DNA of 64,000 nucleotides from Alphaproteobacteria bacterium (GTDB lineage Bacteria > Pseudomonadota > Alphaproteobacteria > Micropepsales > Micropepsaceae). The stretch spans positions 1 through 64,000 of the forward strand of contig WGNU01000004.1 of assembly GCA_016124385.1 (NCBI GenBank), in the 5' to 3' direction. Below, in pieces: positions 41,289-51,723 of the stretch. The notes under the pieces were generated by a model that was not told the DNA's origin, did not search any database, and was given only the letters and a program-made list of their open reading frames with translations. How positions within the stretch are numbered: the first letter of the stretch is position 1; the number at the start of each line of letters is the position of its first letter. The translations under genes and the position numbers were made by a program.

Positions 41289-42713
41289 ATGACGGGAAGG
41301 ATCAAGGCCGACATCTGCGTCATCGGCGGCGGATCGGGCGGGCTTTCGCTCGCCGCGGGCGCCGCGCAGCTTGGCCAGAAAGTCGTGCTCATCGAAAAGG
41401 GCAAGATGGGCGGCGACTGCCTCAACTATGGCTGCGTTCCCTCGAAGGCGCTGATCGCGGCTTCCAAACGCGCGCACGCGTTCCGCGCGAGCGCCGAATT
41501 CGGCATCGCGCCGGCCGAGCCCGTAATCGACTTTCGGCGCGTGCACGACCACATCCACGAGGTCATCGCGGCGATCGCGCCGATCGACAGCGTCGAGCGC
41601 TTCGAGGGGCTGGGCGTGACGGTCATCCAGGCGCCCGCCCGCTTCACTGGCCCGATGGAGATCGAGGCGGGCGGAAAAACGATCCGCGCGCGCCGCATCG
41701 TTATCGCGACGGGATCGCGTGCGGGCGTGCCGCCCATCCCGGGCCTGAGCGAGGTGCCTTACCTCACGAACGAGACGCTCTTCGACAATGTCGCGCTGCC
41801 CCGCCACCTCATCATCATCGGCGCGGGGCCGATCGGCATGGAGATGGCGCAGGCCCATCGCCGCCTGGGCGCGGAGGTGACGGTGCTCGATGCCGGTCCC
41901 GCCCTCGCCAAGGATGATCCCGAACTCACCAAGATCGTTCTGGATCGGCTGCGCCACGAGGGCATCGTCCTGCGCGAGAGCGTAAAGATCGCCCGCGTCG
42001 CGGGAACGGACGGTGCGATCACGGTGACGCTCTCGGGCGATGCCGGTGAGGAGACGATCACCGGCAGTCATCTGCTCGTCGCCGCCGGGCGCGTCCCCAA
42101 TGTCGAAGGTCTCGATCTTGAAAAGGCGGGCGTGCGCTACAGCCGCAGAGGCATCGAGGTCGATTCGCGGCTGCGCAGCAGCAACAAGAAGATATTCGCC
42201 GTCGGCGACGTCGCGGGCGGACTTCAGTTCACCCATGTCGCGAACTATCACGCGGGCCTCGTCATCCGGAACGTGCTCTTCCGCTTTCCGGCTTCACAGG
42301 ACACGCGCGCAATTCCCTGGTGCACCTATACTGATCCCGAACTGGCCCATGTCGGCCTCACCGAAGAGGAAGCGCGCAAGTCACACGGCCAGGTGACCGT
42401 GCTGCGCTGGCACCTCAAGGAAAATGACCGCGCCCAGGCCGAGCGCGAGACCGAGGGCCTGGCGAAGATCGTCGTCGACAAGCGCGGGCGCATCCTCGGC
42501 GCCTCCATCGTCGCGCCGGGTGCCGGCGACCTGATCCAGGTGTGGGTGCTGGCGATCACCAAGAAACTGAAGATCGCCGACGTGCAGGCGATGGTCGTCG
42601 CCTACCCGACGCTCGGCGAGATCAGCAAGCGCGCGGCGGGCGCCTATTTCACGCCCACATTGTTCTCGCCCCGCGTGCGCCTTCTCGTCCGTTTGCTGAC
42701 CAGCATCGGCTGA
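41289..42713 (+). CDS. FAD-dependent pyridine nucleotide-disulphide oxidoreductase (MerA/Lpd-like)
   Basis: CVIGGGSGGLSLAAGAAQLGQKVVLIEKGKMGGDCLNYGCVPSKALI; VGDVAGGLQFTHVANYHAG; ATLGE-type dimerisation domain YPTLGEISK. Confidence 0.93.
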   Translation: MTGRIKADICVIGGGSGGLSLAAGAAQLGQKVVLIEKGKMGGDCLNYGCVPSKALIAASKRAHAFRASAEFGIAPAEPVIDFRRVHDHIHEVIAAIAPIDSVERFEGLGVTVIQAPARFTGPMEIEAGGKTIRARRIVIATGSRAGVPPIPGLSEVPYLTNETLFDNVALPRHLIIIGAGPIGMEMAQAHRRLGAEVTVLDAGPALAKDDPELTKIVLDRLRHEGIVLRESVKIARVAGTDGAITVTLSGDAGEETITGSHLLVAAGRVPNVEGLDLEKAGVRYSRRGIEVDSRLRSSNKKIFAVGDVAGGLQFTHVANYHAGLVIRNVLFRFPASQDTRAIPWCTYTDPELAHVGLTEEEARKSHGQVTVLRWHLKENDRAQAERETEGLAKIVVDKRGRILGASIVAPGAGDLIQVWVLAITKKLKIADVQAMVVAYPTLGEISKRAAGAYFTPTLFSPRVRLLVRLLTSIG

Positions 42714-42760
42714 TCGCGACACCCTGACGAATCGCCGGCGGTTCTGCTATCAGAGCCGCC

Positions 42761-44197
42761 ATGACTGTTTGGCAAAGATTGAGGGCGCTGGGCCGCCGGC
42801 TGGTCGCGCCGTTCACGCGCAGCCTGTCGGGACGGCTTCTCCTGCTCACGATCGCCTTCGTGATGTTGAGCGAAGTCATCGTCTATATTCCCTCGCTCTG
42901 CCTCTATCACACAAACTTGCTCTCGATGCGCCTTGCCGCAGCCCAATTGGCCGCGCTGCCGCTTTCCGAGACGGATCGCGATGCCCTCTCGGATGATCTG
43001 CGCCGCGAATTGCTCGCGAACGCGGGTGTCATCGCGGTCTCGCTCAAGCGCTCCGAAACGCGCGAACTTTACCTCGCCGAGGAGATGCCGCCGCAGATCG
43101 ACGCGGCCTTCGACATTACGTCGCCGACGTATCTCTCGATGCTCGCTGACACGTTTGATGCGCTGACAGCGCCGGCTGGCCGCACGATCCGCATCATGGG
43201 GGTGCCCCGCCTGCGCGGCGGCGAGAAGATCGACGTCGTGATGAACGAGGACGAGATTCGCGGCGAGTTGTTCGCCTATTCACAGCGCATCTTTCTGCTC
43301 TCGCTGCTTATTTCCGGCGCGACGGCGCTCCTCGTCTTCGTCAGCGTTTCATGGGCCTTCGTGCGGCCGGTGCAGCGCCTGACGCGCAACATGCTCGCCT
43401 TCCGCGAACGGCCAGAGGATGCGTACCGCATCCTGGAGCCCTCCGGCCGGGAAGATGAGATCGGCCGTGCGGAAGAAACCCTCGCCCAGATGCAGAGCGA
43501 GCTGCGCATGGCGCTGCATCAGCGCGCGCATCTGGCGGCACTGGGCACGTCGGTCGCCAAGATCAATCACGATTTGCGTAATCTGCTTGCGACCGCGCAA
43601 TTGACCTCCGATCGCATCGCGACCGTCAGCGATCCGGCGGTCCAGCGTTTGGCGCCCCGCCTCATCAGCGCGATCGACCGCGCGGTGGAGCTCACTTCGG
43701 CCACCCTGCGCTATGCCCGCGCGGAGGAGGCGGCGCCCCAACGCCGCCTCGTTCCCCTGCGCCCGGTCGTCGAGGAGGTGCTGACCGCCTGCGAAACGCA
43801 AGGCCCCGTCACGGTCGAAAACCTCGTGCCGGGCGAGATCGAGATCGACGCCGATCCGGATCAATTGTTCCGCCTTCTGATGAATATCGTTCGCAACGCC
43901 GTTCAGGTGCTCGAGGCGCAGGGCCAGGGCAGCGTACGCGTCATCGCGATCAAGAGCGCGGGCAAGGCCGTCATCGACATCGCGGATAACGGCCCGGGCA
44001 TCCCCGAACGTGCACGCGAACATCTCTTCGAGCCCTTCACGGGCAGCGCGCGCAGCGGCGGCACCGGCCTTGGCCTTGCGATCGCGAAGGAGCTTGCGCT
44101 CGCCCATGGCGGCGACATCACGCTGATCCGCACGGGCGCGGAGGGAACCGTCTTTCGCATCACGATTCCCGATTCCGATCTCGAGGACGGCGCGTGA
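42761..44197 (+). CDS. Sensor histidine kinase (orphan)
   Basis: TM-periplasmic-TM-HAMP; AKINHDLRNLLATAQL; NIVRNAVQVLEAQG; IADNGPGIP; GGTGLGLAIAKELALAHGG. Confidence 0.9.
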   Translation: MTVWQRLRALGRRLVAPFTRSLSGRLLLLTIAFVMLSEVIVYIPSLCLYHTNLLSMRLAAAQLAALPLSETDRDALSDDLRRELLANAGVIAVSLKRSETRELYLAEEMPPQIDAAFDITSPTYLSMLADTFDALTAPAGRTIRIMGVPRLRGGEKIDVVMNEDEIRGELFAYSQRIFLLSLLISGATALLVFVSVSWAFVRPVQRLTRNMLAFRERPEDAYRILEPSGREDEIGRAEETLAQMQSELRMALHQRAHLAALGTSVAKINHDLRNLLATAQLTSDRIATVSDPAVQRLAPRLISAIDRAVELTSATLRYARAEEAAPQRRLVPLRPVVEEVLTACETQGPVTVENLVPGEIEIDADPDQLFRLLMNIVRNAVQVLEAQGQGSVRVIAIKSAGKAVIDIADNGPGIPERAREHLFEPFTGSARSGGTGLGLAIAKELALAHGGDITLIRTGAEGTVFRITIPDSDLEDGA

Positions 44198-44973
44198 GCT
44201 GGGACCCCGGCCAATATTTGCGCTTCACGGATGAACGCAATCGCCCGGCGATGGACCTGCTCGCGCGCGTTCCGCTGGATGTGCCCGCGCGCATCATCGA
44301 TCTGGGCTGCGGGCCGGGGAACAGCACGGCGCTTCTGGCCGCCCGCTTTCCGCGCGCCGCGCTTTTAGGCGTTGATTCCTCGCGCGAGATGCTGGCGCGC
44401 GCCCGCCGCGAGGGCCCGCCAAACTCGGATTGGCTGGAAGCGGATGCCGGCAGCTTCACGCCGGCCGTCCCGCCCGACCTCATTTTTTCCAATGCGCTCT
44501 TTCAATGGGTGCCGGATCACGCGCCGATCCTCGCCCGCCTGCTCGGCACGCTCGCGCCGGGTGGCGTGCTGGCGGTTCAGATGCCGCGCAATTTCGACGC
44601 TCCCTCCCATCGCGCGATCCGCGAAGTGGCGGCGGAAAGTCCCTGGGCGGCGGTGCTCAAGCCGCTGATCCGCGAAGACCCGGTCGCCGGACCCGAGAAG
44701 TATTTTGCCGCGCTGCACCCAAGAGCCGCGAGCCTCGACCTCTGGGAGACCGAATATTGCCACGCGTTGTCGGGGGAGCATCCGGTCCTCGAATGGGTGA
44801 AAGGCACGGCGCTGCGGCCCCTGCTCGCGGTTCTGGATAGTCATCACCGCGACGTCTTTCTGTCACATTTGGCCGAACGACTGGCGCGCGCCTATCCAAG
44901 GCGTGACGATGGCGTGACACTGTTTCCCTTTAGACGACTATTTATTGTAGCGACACATTCCCCCGAACACTAG
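44194..44973 (+). CDS. tam: Trans-aconitate 2-methyltransferase-like SAM methyltransferase
   Basis: SWDPGQYLRFTDERNRPAMDLLARVPLDVPARIIDLGCGPGNSTALLAARFP; GTG start overlapping previous stop. Confidence 0.88.
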   Translation: MSWDPGQYLRFTDERNRPAMDLLARVPLDVPARIIDLGCGPGNSTALLAARFPRAALLGVDSSREMLARARREGPPNSDWLEADAGSFTPAVPPDLIFSNALFQWVPDHAPILARLLGTLAPGGVLAVQMPRNFDAPSHRAIREVAAESPWAAVLKPLIREDPVAGPEKYFAALHPRAASLDLWETEYCHALSGEHPVLEWVKGTALRPLLAVLDSHHRDVFLSHLAERLARAYPRRDDGVTLFPFRRLFIVATHSPEH

Positions 44974-45044
44974 ATTTTGCTGCGGCTGCGCAATCCCGCC
45001 GGTACACTCGGGCAAGACGAATCACCGCAAGGGGAGAGCTCGCG

Positions 45045-45692
45045 ATGGCAATGGTCGTCACGGTGGCGCAGCAGAAGGGCGGCGCAGGCAAGACCTCGGT
45101 GGCGGCCCATCTGGCCTGCGCCTGGGCGGGGCGCGATCTGAACGGCTCGGCCAAGCGCGTCACGCTCATCGATCTCGATCCGCAGGAAAGCCTCACGGCC
45201 TGGTTCCGCCTCCGGGAGGAGCTGCTGGGGGACGATGAAAAGATCGATCTGCGCCCGACCAGCGGCTGGCGCGTGACGAGCGAGATCCAGCGCGCCCAGC
45301 GCGATTCCGACCTCGTCATCGTCGACAGTCCGCCGCACACCGAAACCTCGACCCGCATCGCGATCCGCTCGGCCGATCTGATCGTCGTGCCGTGTCAATT
45401 ATCGCCGATGGACGTTTGGGCCTCGCGCCCGACGCTCGAAATGATCGAGAAGGAAAAGCGCCAGGCGCTGGTCGTGCTCAACCGCGTGCCGCCCCGCGCG
45501 CGCCTCGCCGATGAATTGGTGCTGCAGCTGAAGCGCGACCGGGTGCCCCTGGCGCGCGCCGCGCTCGGCAATCGCGTCGCCTATGCCGCGAGCCTGATGG
45601 GCGGGCGCGGCGTCACCGAGGCCGAGCCTCATTCCGTTGCGGCCGCCGAGGTGCGCCTCCTCGCCAGCGAAGTCTTGCGCCGGGCGCACTAA
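45045..45692 (+). CDS. ParA family ATPase (orphan)
   Basis: VTVAQQKGGAGKTSVAAHLACAWA; LIDLDPQESLTAWF; VDSPPHTET. Confidence 0.9.
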   Translation: MAMVVTVAQQKGGAGKTSVAAHLACAWAGRDLNGSAKRVTLIDLDPQESLTAWFRLREELLGDDEKIDLRPTSGWRVTSEIQRAQRDSDLVIVDSPPHTETSTRIAIRSADLIVVPCQLSPMDVWASRPTLEMIEKEKRQALVVLNRVPPRARLADELVLQLKRDRVPLARAALGNRVAYAASLMGGRGVTEAEPHSVAAAEVRLLASEVLRRAH

Positions 45693-45711
45693 CCGCGCCA
45701 CAACGGAGATC

Positions 45712-46680
45712 ATGATCTCCGAGGCGCGCGCACTACTGGCGGATGTCGGCGGCACGAATGTCCGCTTCGCGCTCTCCGATTCGAGCGGCGCGCCGACCGC
45801 CATCACCATTCATCAGACGGCGGACTATCCCCATTTCGAGGCGGCGGCCGCTGCCTATCTCGCGCAATTCGGCCACCCGATCTTGAGTGCCGTCGTCGTT
45901 TGCGCGGCCGGGCCGCTCGCCGATGGCCGCATCCACATGACGAACTGCCCCTGGGTGATCGACCCGCAAGCGATCGCGGCGGCGACCGGCTGCCCACGCG
46001 TGCAACTCGTGAACGATTTCGCCGCGATGGCCGCCGCGCTCCCGCATCTCCCTGACGGCTCCTGCCATCCCATCGGCGGCGGCACGATTGACGCCTCCGC
46101 CCCGCGTGTCGTCATCGGCCCTGGCACGGGCCTCGGCGTCGCCGCGCTTGTCCCCGCCGGCGAGGGGCGCTCGGTCGTCGTGCCGTCCGAGGGCGGCAAC
46201 ATCTCGCTTGCGCCCGAAACGCCGCGCGAGATCGCGATCATCGAGCGCCTGACGCGCGTGGGCGCGCCCCTGCGCGTCGAACAGCTGCTCTCGGGCTCCG
46301 GCTTGCCCAACCTCTATGCCGCGCTCGCCGCATTGGAAGGGGAAGAGGCCACTCCGCTCACCGCCGCCGAGATCGCCGCGCGCGCGGCGGGGAAAGGCGA
46401 TCCGCTCGCCCTTGAGACGCTGCAGATCTTTGCTGGCTGGCTCGGCGCCTTCGCTGGCGACATGGCGCTCGTCTTCACCGCGCGGGGCGGCGTCTATCTG
46501 GGCGGCGGCATCCTGCCCAAATGGGGCGCGCTCTTCGATGAGCGCGTCTTTCGCACGCGCTTCGAGGGCAAGGGCGTCTTCCGCGACTATCTGACGGGCA
46601 TTCCTGTCTTGCGTATCGAGCGAGAGGACACGGCGCTTTTCGGCCTCGCCGCGCTCGCCCGCGAAGCATCCGCGCGCTAA
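45712..46680 (+). CDS. glk: Glucokinase
   Basis: ALLADVGGTNVRFALSD; GPGTGLGVAALVP; PSEGGNISLAPETPREIAIIERL; start ATG 45712. Confidence 0.93.
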   Translation: MISEARALLADVGGTNVRFALSDSSGAPTAITIHQTADYPHFEAAAAAYLAQFGHPILSAVVVCAAGPLADGRIHMTNCPWVIDPQAIAAATGCPRVQLVNDFAAMAAALPHLPDGSCHPIGGGTIDASAPRVVIGPGTGLGVAALVPAGEGRSVVVPSEGGNISLAPETPREIAIIERLTRVGAPLRVEQLLSGSGLPNLYAALAALEGEEATPLTAAEIAARAAGKGDPLALETLQIFAGWLGAFAGDMALVFTARGGVYLGGGILPKWGALFDERVFRTRFEGKGVFRDYLTGIPVLRIEREDTALFGLAALAREASAR

Positions 46681-46714
46681 GTTTGCGCCTGGCAATCGCG
46701 GAGGAACAGCAATC

Positions 46715-47110
46715 GTGGCGAAACTCGAACATTTTACGCGGCCGGAAGTCGCCGCACTCGGTCTGCCGTTCTCCGAGGCCGTGCGCCTCGGCGACACGAT
46801 CTATCTCTCGGGCCAGCTCGGCATGCAGCCGGGCACCGCCAAGCTCGTGCCTGGCGGCATCGAGGCGGAATCGCGCCAGACGATGGAGAACATCGGAACG
46901 ACATTGAAGGCGCTGGGCCTCGGCTATGGCGACATCGTCAAATGCCTCGTCATGCTCACCGACATGAGCGAATGGGCGACTTTCAACGCGGTCTACGTCA
47001 CCTATTTCGAGAAGGGTCGCTTCCCCGCGCGCAGCGCGCTCGGCGCGAACGGGCTAGCGCTCGGCGCGCGCGTCGAGGTCGAGTGCATCGTCCGCGCGCC
47101 GTCGAGCTAG
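46715..47110 (+). CDS. RidA family protein
   Basis: FSEAVRLGDTIYLSGQLGMQPGTAKLVPGGIEAESRQTMENI...PARSALGANGLALGARVEVECIV. Confidence 0.93.
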   Translation: MAKLEHFTRPEVAALGLPFSEAVRLGDTIYLSGQLGMQPGTAKLVPGGIEAESRQTMENIGTTLKALGLGYGDIVKCLVMLTDMSEWATFNAVYVTYFEKGRFPARSALGANGLALGARVEVECIVRAPSS

Positions 47111-47117
47111 GCGGGCG

Positions 47118-48137
47118 ATGCGCCCCGGACCCCGCAATCTCATCACCGATGTCGAGGGGCTGACCGTCGGCCACGCGGCGGACGCGCGCGCTTGGACGGG
47201 AACGACCGTGATCCTGCCGCGCGATCGCGCGGTCGCCTCCGTCGCGACATTCGGCGGCGCGCCCGGCACGCGCGAGACCGACGCGCTTCAGCCCGAAACG
47301 CTGGTCGAGGCGGTCGATGCGATCGTGCTCTCGGGCGGCTCGGTCTTCGGGCTGGCGGCGGCGGACGGCGTCGTGGCCTGGCTGGCGGAGCAGGGGCGCG
47401 GCTTTGCGATCGGCGGCGTGCGCGCGCCCGTCGTCCCCGCCGCGATCCTCTTTGATCTGACGAATGGCGGCGAGAAGGAGTGGGGCGCGGAGCCGCCTTA
47501 TCGCGCGCTCGGCCGCGCGGCGGTGGCCGCCGCCGCCAGCGACCACGCGCTCGGCAATGCGGGCGCGGGCTTCGGCGCGCGCGCCGGCGCCTATAAGGGC
47601 GGCCTCGGCTCGGTCTCGGTCGCGGACGAGGGTTTCACGGTCGGCGCGCTCATCGCCGCCAACCCGTTCGGCTCGCCGGTGATGCCGGGCACGGGCACGC
47701 TCTGGGCGTTCGCGCTCGAACAGCAGCGCGAACTGGGCCATCAGCATCCCCCCGCCCCCGTGACGGATGCGCTCCGCGCCGCCTTCCCTGCGGACGTGAA
47801 GGGCGCGCCGGTCGCCGGCACCAATACGACCATCGGCGTCGTTGCGACCGATGCGACGCTGACGCCGGCCGAAGCGAAGCGCTTGGCGATCATGGGGCAA
47901 TCAGGCCTTGCCCGCGCCGTACGCCCGATCCATACGCCCTTTGACGGCGACGTCATCTTCGCGCTGGCGACGGGCGCGCGCCCGCTGCCGGAGCCGCGCG
48001 CGGCCACCCTTCTGCGGCTCGGCCACATGGCGGCCGATTGCACCGCGCGGGCGCTGGCGCGCGGCGTCTTCGAAGCGCGCGCCCTCGGCCCCTGGCAGGC
48101 CTACCGCGATGTGCACCGGGCAAGCTTCGGCGTTTAG
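47118..48137 (+). CDS. P1 family peptidase (DmpA-like)
   Basis: NLITDVEGLTVGHAADARAWTGTTVIL; ETDALQPETLVEAVDAIVLSGGSVFGLAAADGV; GAGFGARAGAYKGGLGS. Confidence 0.92.
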   Translation: MRPGPRNLITDVEGLTVGHAADARAWTGTTVILPRDRAVASVATFGGAPGTRETDALQPETLVEAVDAIVLSGGSVFGLAAADGVVAWLAEQGRGFAIGGVRAPVVPAAILFDLTNGGEKEWGAEPPYRALGRAAVAAAASDHALGNAGAGFGARAGAYKGGLGSVSVADEGFTVGALIAANPFGSPVMPGTGTLWAFALEQQRELGHQHPPAPVTDALRAAFPADVKGAPVAGTNTTIGVVATDATLTPAEAKRLAIMGQSGLARAVRPIHTPFDGDVIFALATGARPLPEPRAATLLRLGHMAADCTARALARGVFEARALGPWQAYRDVHRASFGV

Positions 48138-48225
48138 CCGCCTCTTCCCAGCGCGCCTCGCCAAGGATTTAATGCCGCCAAAGCAACACGCCGCGCAAAG
48201 ACGGCTGTCATCAGGGAGGAATGCG

Positions 48226-49842
48226 ATGGCCTGGAACTACGGCGATATCATGGACCGCGTGGCGAAGGTCGTGCCGTCCGGCGCGCCGGCCCTCATCCAC
48301 GGCGACCGCGTGATCGATTGGCAGACCTTCGATCGCCGCACGAACGCGCTCGCCCGCGCGCTGATCCTGCGCGGCCACGCGCCCGACGACAAGCTGGCGA
48401 TCCTGCTGCGCAACAGCCCGGAATACATGGAAGCGACGATCGCCGCCTTCAAAGGCCGCTTCGTCCACGTGAACGTCAACTACCGCTACAAGGCCGACGA
48501 GCTCCACTACATCTTCGACAATTCGCAGAGCCGGATCGTCGTCTTTGGCAGCGAGTTCGCGCCGCTGATCGCCGAAATACGCGACCGCCTGCCCGACGTG
48601 AAGACCTGGCTTCAGGTCGATGTCGATGGAACGCCGCGTCCCGATTTCGCGCTCGCCTATGAAAGCCTCATCGCCGGCAACGATGGACCGCCGCTGCAGA
48701 TCACCCGCTCGCCCGACGACATCTTCATGCTCTATACGGGCGGCACGACCGGCATGCCCAAGGGCGTGATGTGGCGGCACGATGATCTGCGCCAGACGCA
48801 GCTGAACCCCGCGCTGATGGAAGTCGTGCCGACCAATCTCGACGAGCACGCCAAGATCATCGAGACGCAAGGCCCCGGCAGCCGCTTCGTTCCCGCCTGC
48901 CCGCAGATGCACGGCACGGGCCTCCTCACCTCGTTCGGCGCGCTCGCGATGGGGGGCGCCGTCATCACCCTCGAAAGCCCGAGCTTCGATGCGGTGGAAC
49001 TCTGGAAGGCGGTCGATCGCTGGAAGGTGCAGAGCATCGCGATCGTGGGCGATGCGTTCGCCAAGCCCATGCTGCGCGCGCTCGAGGCCAATCCCGGCGC
49101 GTTCGATGTCTCATCGGTCGTCTCGATCATTTCCTCGGGCGTCATGTGGAGCGAGGAGGTGAAACGCGGCCTCATCCGCCTGATGCCGCAGGTCGCGTTG
49201 ATGGACAGTTTCGGCTCGTCCGAGGCGGTGGGCTTTGCGCTCTCTGTCGCGACGGCGGAAGGAACGAGCGAGACCGCGAAATTTCAGCTCGGCGAGGACG
49301 TCGCGGTCTTCACGCCGGATTTGAAGCCCGTCACGCCCGGCAGCACGGAGCCCGGCTACATCGCGCGCGGTGGCAACATTCCGGTCGGCTATTGGCGCGA
49401 CGAGGCGAAGACGGCAAAGACCTTCCCGACCATCGATGGGCGGCGCTGGTCCATCCCCGGCGATTACTGCCTGCTGCACGAGGATGGCACGATCACGCTG
49501 CTCGGGCGCGGCAGCGTGTGCATCAACACATCGGGCGAGAAGGTCTACCCGGAAGAGGTGGAGGAGATCTTGAAGGAGCACGGCGATGTGGAGGACGCGC
49601 TCGTCGTCGGCGTGCCGGATGAGCGTTGGGGCCAGGCCGTCACCGCCGTCGTCGAGCTGCGCAAGGGCGCCGCGTTCGACGAGAACGAACTGCGCGCCCA
49701 TGTCCGCGCGCGGCTTGCGGGCTATAAGACGCCCAAGCGCATCGTCGCGACGCCCCGGCTCTTCCGAGCGCCCAACGGCAAGGCGGACTACAAGGCGACG
49801 GCCGCCTTTGCGGTCGAAGCGCTGGGCGTCAAGGCAGGCTAG
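48226..49842 (+). CDS. Acyl-CoA synthetase/ligase
   Basis: [67 protein letters not shown]; start ATG 48226. Confidence 0.93.
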   Translation: MAWNYGDIMDRVAKVVPSGAPALIHGDRVIDWQTFDRRTNALARALILRGHAPDDKLAILLRNSPEYMEATIAAFKGRFVHVNVNYRYKADELHYIFDNSQSRIVVFGSEFAPLIAEIRDRLPDVKTWLQVDVDGTPRPDFALAYESLIAGNDGPPLQITRSPDDIFMLYTGGTTGMPKGVMWRHDDLRQTQLNPALMEVVPTNLDEHAKIIETQGPGSRFVPACPQMHGTGLLTSFGALAMGGAVITLESPSFDAVELWKAVDRWKVQSIAIVGDAFAKPMLRALEANPGAFDVSSVVSIISSGVMWSEEVKRGLIRLMPQVALMDSFGSSEAVGFALSVATAEGTSETAKFQLGEDVAVFTPDLKPVTPGSTEPGYIARGGNIPVGYWRDEAKTAKTFPTIDGRRWSIPGDYCLLHEDGTITLLGRGSVCINTSGEKVYPEEVEEILKEHGDVEDALVVGVPDERWGQAVTAVVELRKGAAFDENELRAHVRARLAGYKTPKRIVATPRLFRAPNGKADYKATAAFAVEALGVKAG

Positions 49843-49991
49843 GGGAGCGGCCGGCCGCACGATGGTGGGCGGCTTGCGCGCCTGCCGGCCATGTCCACAC
49901 CATCGGGGGCGGGCTTGCATCTGCCGGCTCGACCCCTTAGCTTCCGCGCCTCGCATCGGCGACCGGCTCTTTCGGCGCCCACGCACGGCAG

Positions 49992-50068
49992 GCACCCGTA
50001 GCTCAGCTGGATAGAGCACCAGACTACGAATCTGGGGGTCAGAGGTTCGAATCCTTTCGGGTGCGCCA
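49992..50068 (+). tRNA. tRNA-Arg (anticodon ACG)
   Basis: Cloverleaf: acceptor GCACCCG/CGGGTGC, anticodon arm CCAGA-CTACGAA-TCTGG, T arm AGAGG-TTCGAAT-CCTTT, encoded CCA; 77 nt. Confidence 0.96.
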
Positions 50069-50167
50069 TTTCTTGTTCGTCACCGTCTCCGGTGGCGGTT
50101 CTGGCCAGGAGCAGGTCAGACGCGCTGAACAACATCGACGGTGCTGTGTGCTACAGGGGTCAAGGCA

Positions 50168-50638
50168 TCACCTGCCGGATGCGGCCGCCTCCAGCGCAGC
50201 GATATCGATCTTGTGCATTGTCATCATTGCCGCTTGTGCTCGCCCTGCCGCCACGCGATCGGGCTGGCCCAAAAGGCGTGGCAGGGCCTCCGGCACGATT
50301 TGCCAGGAGACGCCGAACCGGTCGATGAGCCATCCGCACAGGCTCTCCTCGCCTCCGCCAGCAAGCAGCGCCGACCACAACTGGTCGGTCTCATCCTGAT
50401 TTTTCGTCAGCACACTGATCGATGCCGCAGGGGTGAGCTTATGATGCGGGCCCGCGGTGAGGTGCATCATCGGCGCGCCGTGAAGGGTGTACTCCACAAC
50501 CATTGGATCGGATGGTCTCCCGTGGTCGAGGACCGTATCGACAGCGCTCCATGGCAGCAGGGAAACGTAAAACTGCGCCGCCTCCAATCCACCCTTTTCG
50601 AACCACAGGCAGGTGCGGACCTTGGAACGGTAGGTCAC
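50168..50638 (-). CDS. VOC/PhnB-like family protein
   Basis: VRTCLWFEKGGLEAAQFYVSLLPWSAVDTV...DRFGVSWQIVPEALPRLL; GTG start overlapping the previous stop (GTGA). Confidence 0.88.
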   Translation of the reverse strand: MTYRSKVRTCLWFEKGGLEAAQFYVSLLPWSAVDTVLDHGRPSDPMVVEYTLHGAPMMHLTAGPHHKLTPAASISVLTKNQDETDQLWSALLAGGGEESLCGWLIDRFGVSWQIVPEALPRLLGQPDRVAAGRAQAAMMTMHKIDIAALEAAASGR

Positions 50639-51054
50639 GGCGCCTTGCTCCCTGTGAAGTTCAGCATCCACGGCGTCCCGAAGCGATCGGTGAACATGGC
50701 GAAGCGGTCTGCCCAGAAGGTCTCGCCAGTCGGCATCTCGACGCGCCGCGCGCCCTTACCCAACGCATCATGAAGCCGCTCGAAGTGATCGAGCGAAGGG
50801 GCCTCGATCTGCACCCGGAATCCTTGCGGCGCCTGATACATGTCACCGGAATTGTCCGAGCCCATCATGCGCATGTCGCCGATGCGCACGATCATATTCA
50901 TGACCAGATTGTCGCCGCCCGGCATGCGGTCTTCCGGCCTTGCGGCGTCCTTGTTGCGAAACACGCTTTCGACGGTCCCGCCCAGCGCGTGCGCATAGAG
51001 CGTCATCGCCTCAAAGCAGTCGCCCTTAAAAAAGAGATACACGTTTGGCGTCAC
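50635..51054 (-). CDS. VOC/PhnB-like family protein
   Basis: VTPNVYLFFKGDCFEAMTLYAHALGGTVESVFRNKDA...MFTDRFGTPWMLNF; GTG start at 51054. Confidence 0.88.
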   Translation of the reverse strand: MTPNVYLFFKGDCFEAMTLYAHALGGTVESVFRNKDAARPEDRMPGGDNLVMNMIVRIGDMRMMGSDNSGDMYQAPQGFRVQIEAPSLDHFERLHDALGKGARRVEMPTGETFWADRFAMFTDRFGTPWMLNFTGSKAP

Positions 51055-51055
51055 G

Positions 51056-51718
51056 TCACGCTCCTCGCTTGGTGGCTGGGTGGCTCTCCTCGACGGATGT
51101 GCCGCTTGAAAACACGCTGACGACATAGCGTCTGAGATGATCGAGGCTCTCGCGCGCGATGTCAGGGTCATTGGCCGCCTTGGCCAACACGAATGCGCCC
51201 TGGATCACGGCCTGCATGTGTCGCGCGAGGCTGGCAGCAGTCCAATCGCCTGCGATGCCTCGTGCCCGCATCGCCGCTGCGATGTCTGTCTCGAGCGTTT
51301 TCGCATGCCCGAAGATGCTCGCCGCGCACGCGTCGCGGATCGTGGGCGATGTGGCGTAGACCTCCTGCGTCATGGTGCCGACGAGGCAGGTGAATTCGGC
51401 GAGCTCGCCGGCGATGATCTCCTTGCGGAAATCGAGATAGGCGAGCACGCGATCGAGCGGGTTTGAAAGCGCTTGGTAGGGGGCTGCCGCGAACAAGGCG
51501 CTTGTCGTCTCGGTCCAAAACTGCGCCGCGGCCACGCCAAGCGACTCTTTGCTGCCGAACTGGTGAAAGAATGCGCCTTTCGTGACACTTGCCGCCTGGC
51601 AAAGGTCATCGACCGAACACCCGGCGAAGCCTTTTGCGCGGATCAAATCTCGCGCCGCCTCAAGGAGGCGCGTGCGGGCGTCACCGCGTTCGGGGTCACG
51701 TTTGGGCAAACGAGGCAT
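51056..51718 (-). CDS. TetR/AcrR family regulator
   Basis: RTRLLEAARDLIRAKGFAGCSVDDLCQAASVTKGAFFHQFGSKESLGVA. Confidence 0.93.
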   Translation of the reverse strand: MPRLPKRDPERGDARTRLLEAARDLIRAKGFAGCSVDDLCQAASVTKGAFFHQFGSKESLGVAAAQFWTETTSALFAAAPYQALSNPLDRVLAYLDFRKEIIAGELAEFTCLVGTMTQEVYATSPTIRDACAASIFGHAKTLETDIAAAMRARGIAGDWTAASLARHMQAVIQGAFVLAKAANDPDIARESLDHLRRYVVSVFSSGTSVEESHPATKRGA

Positions 51719-51723
51719 TTAGA

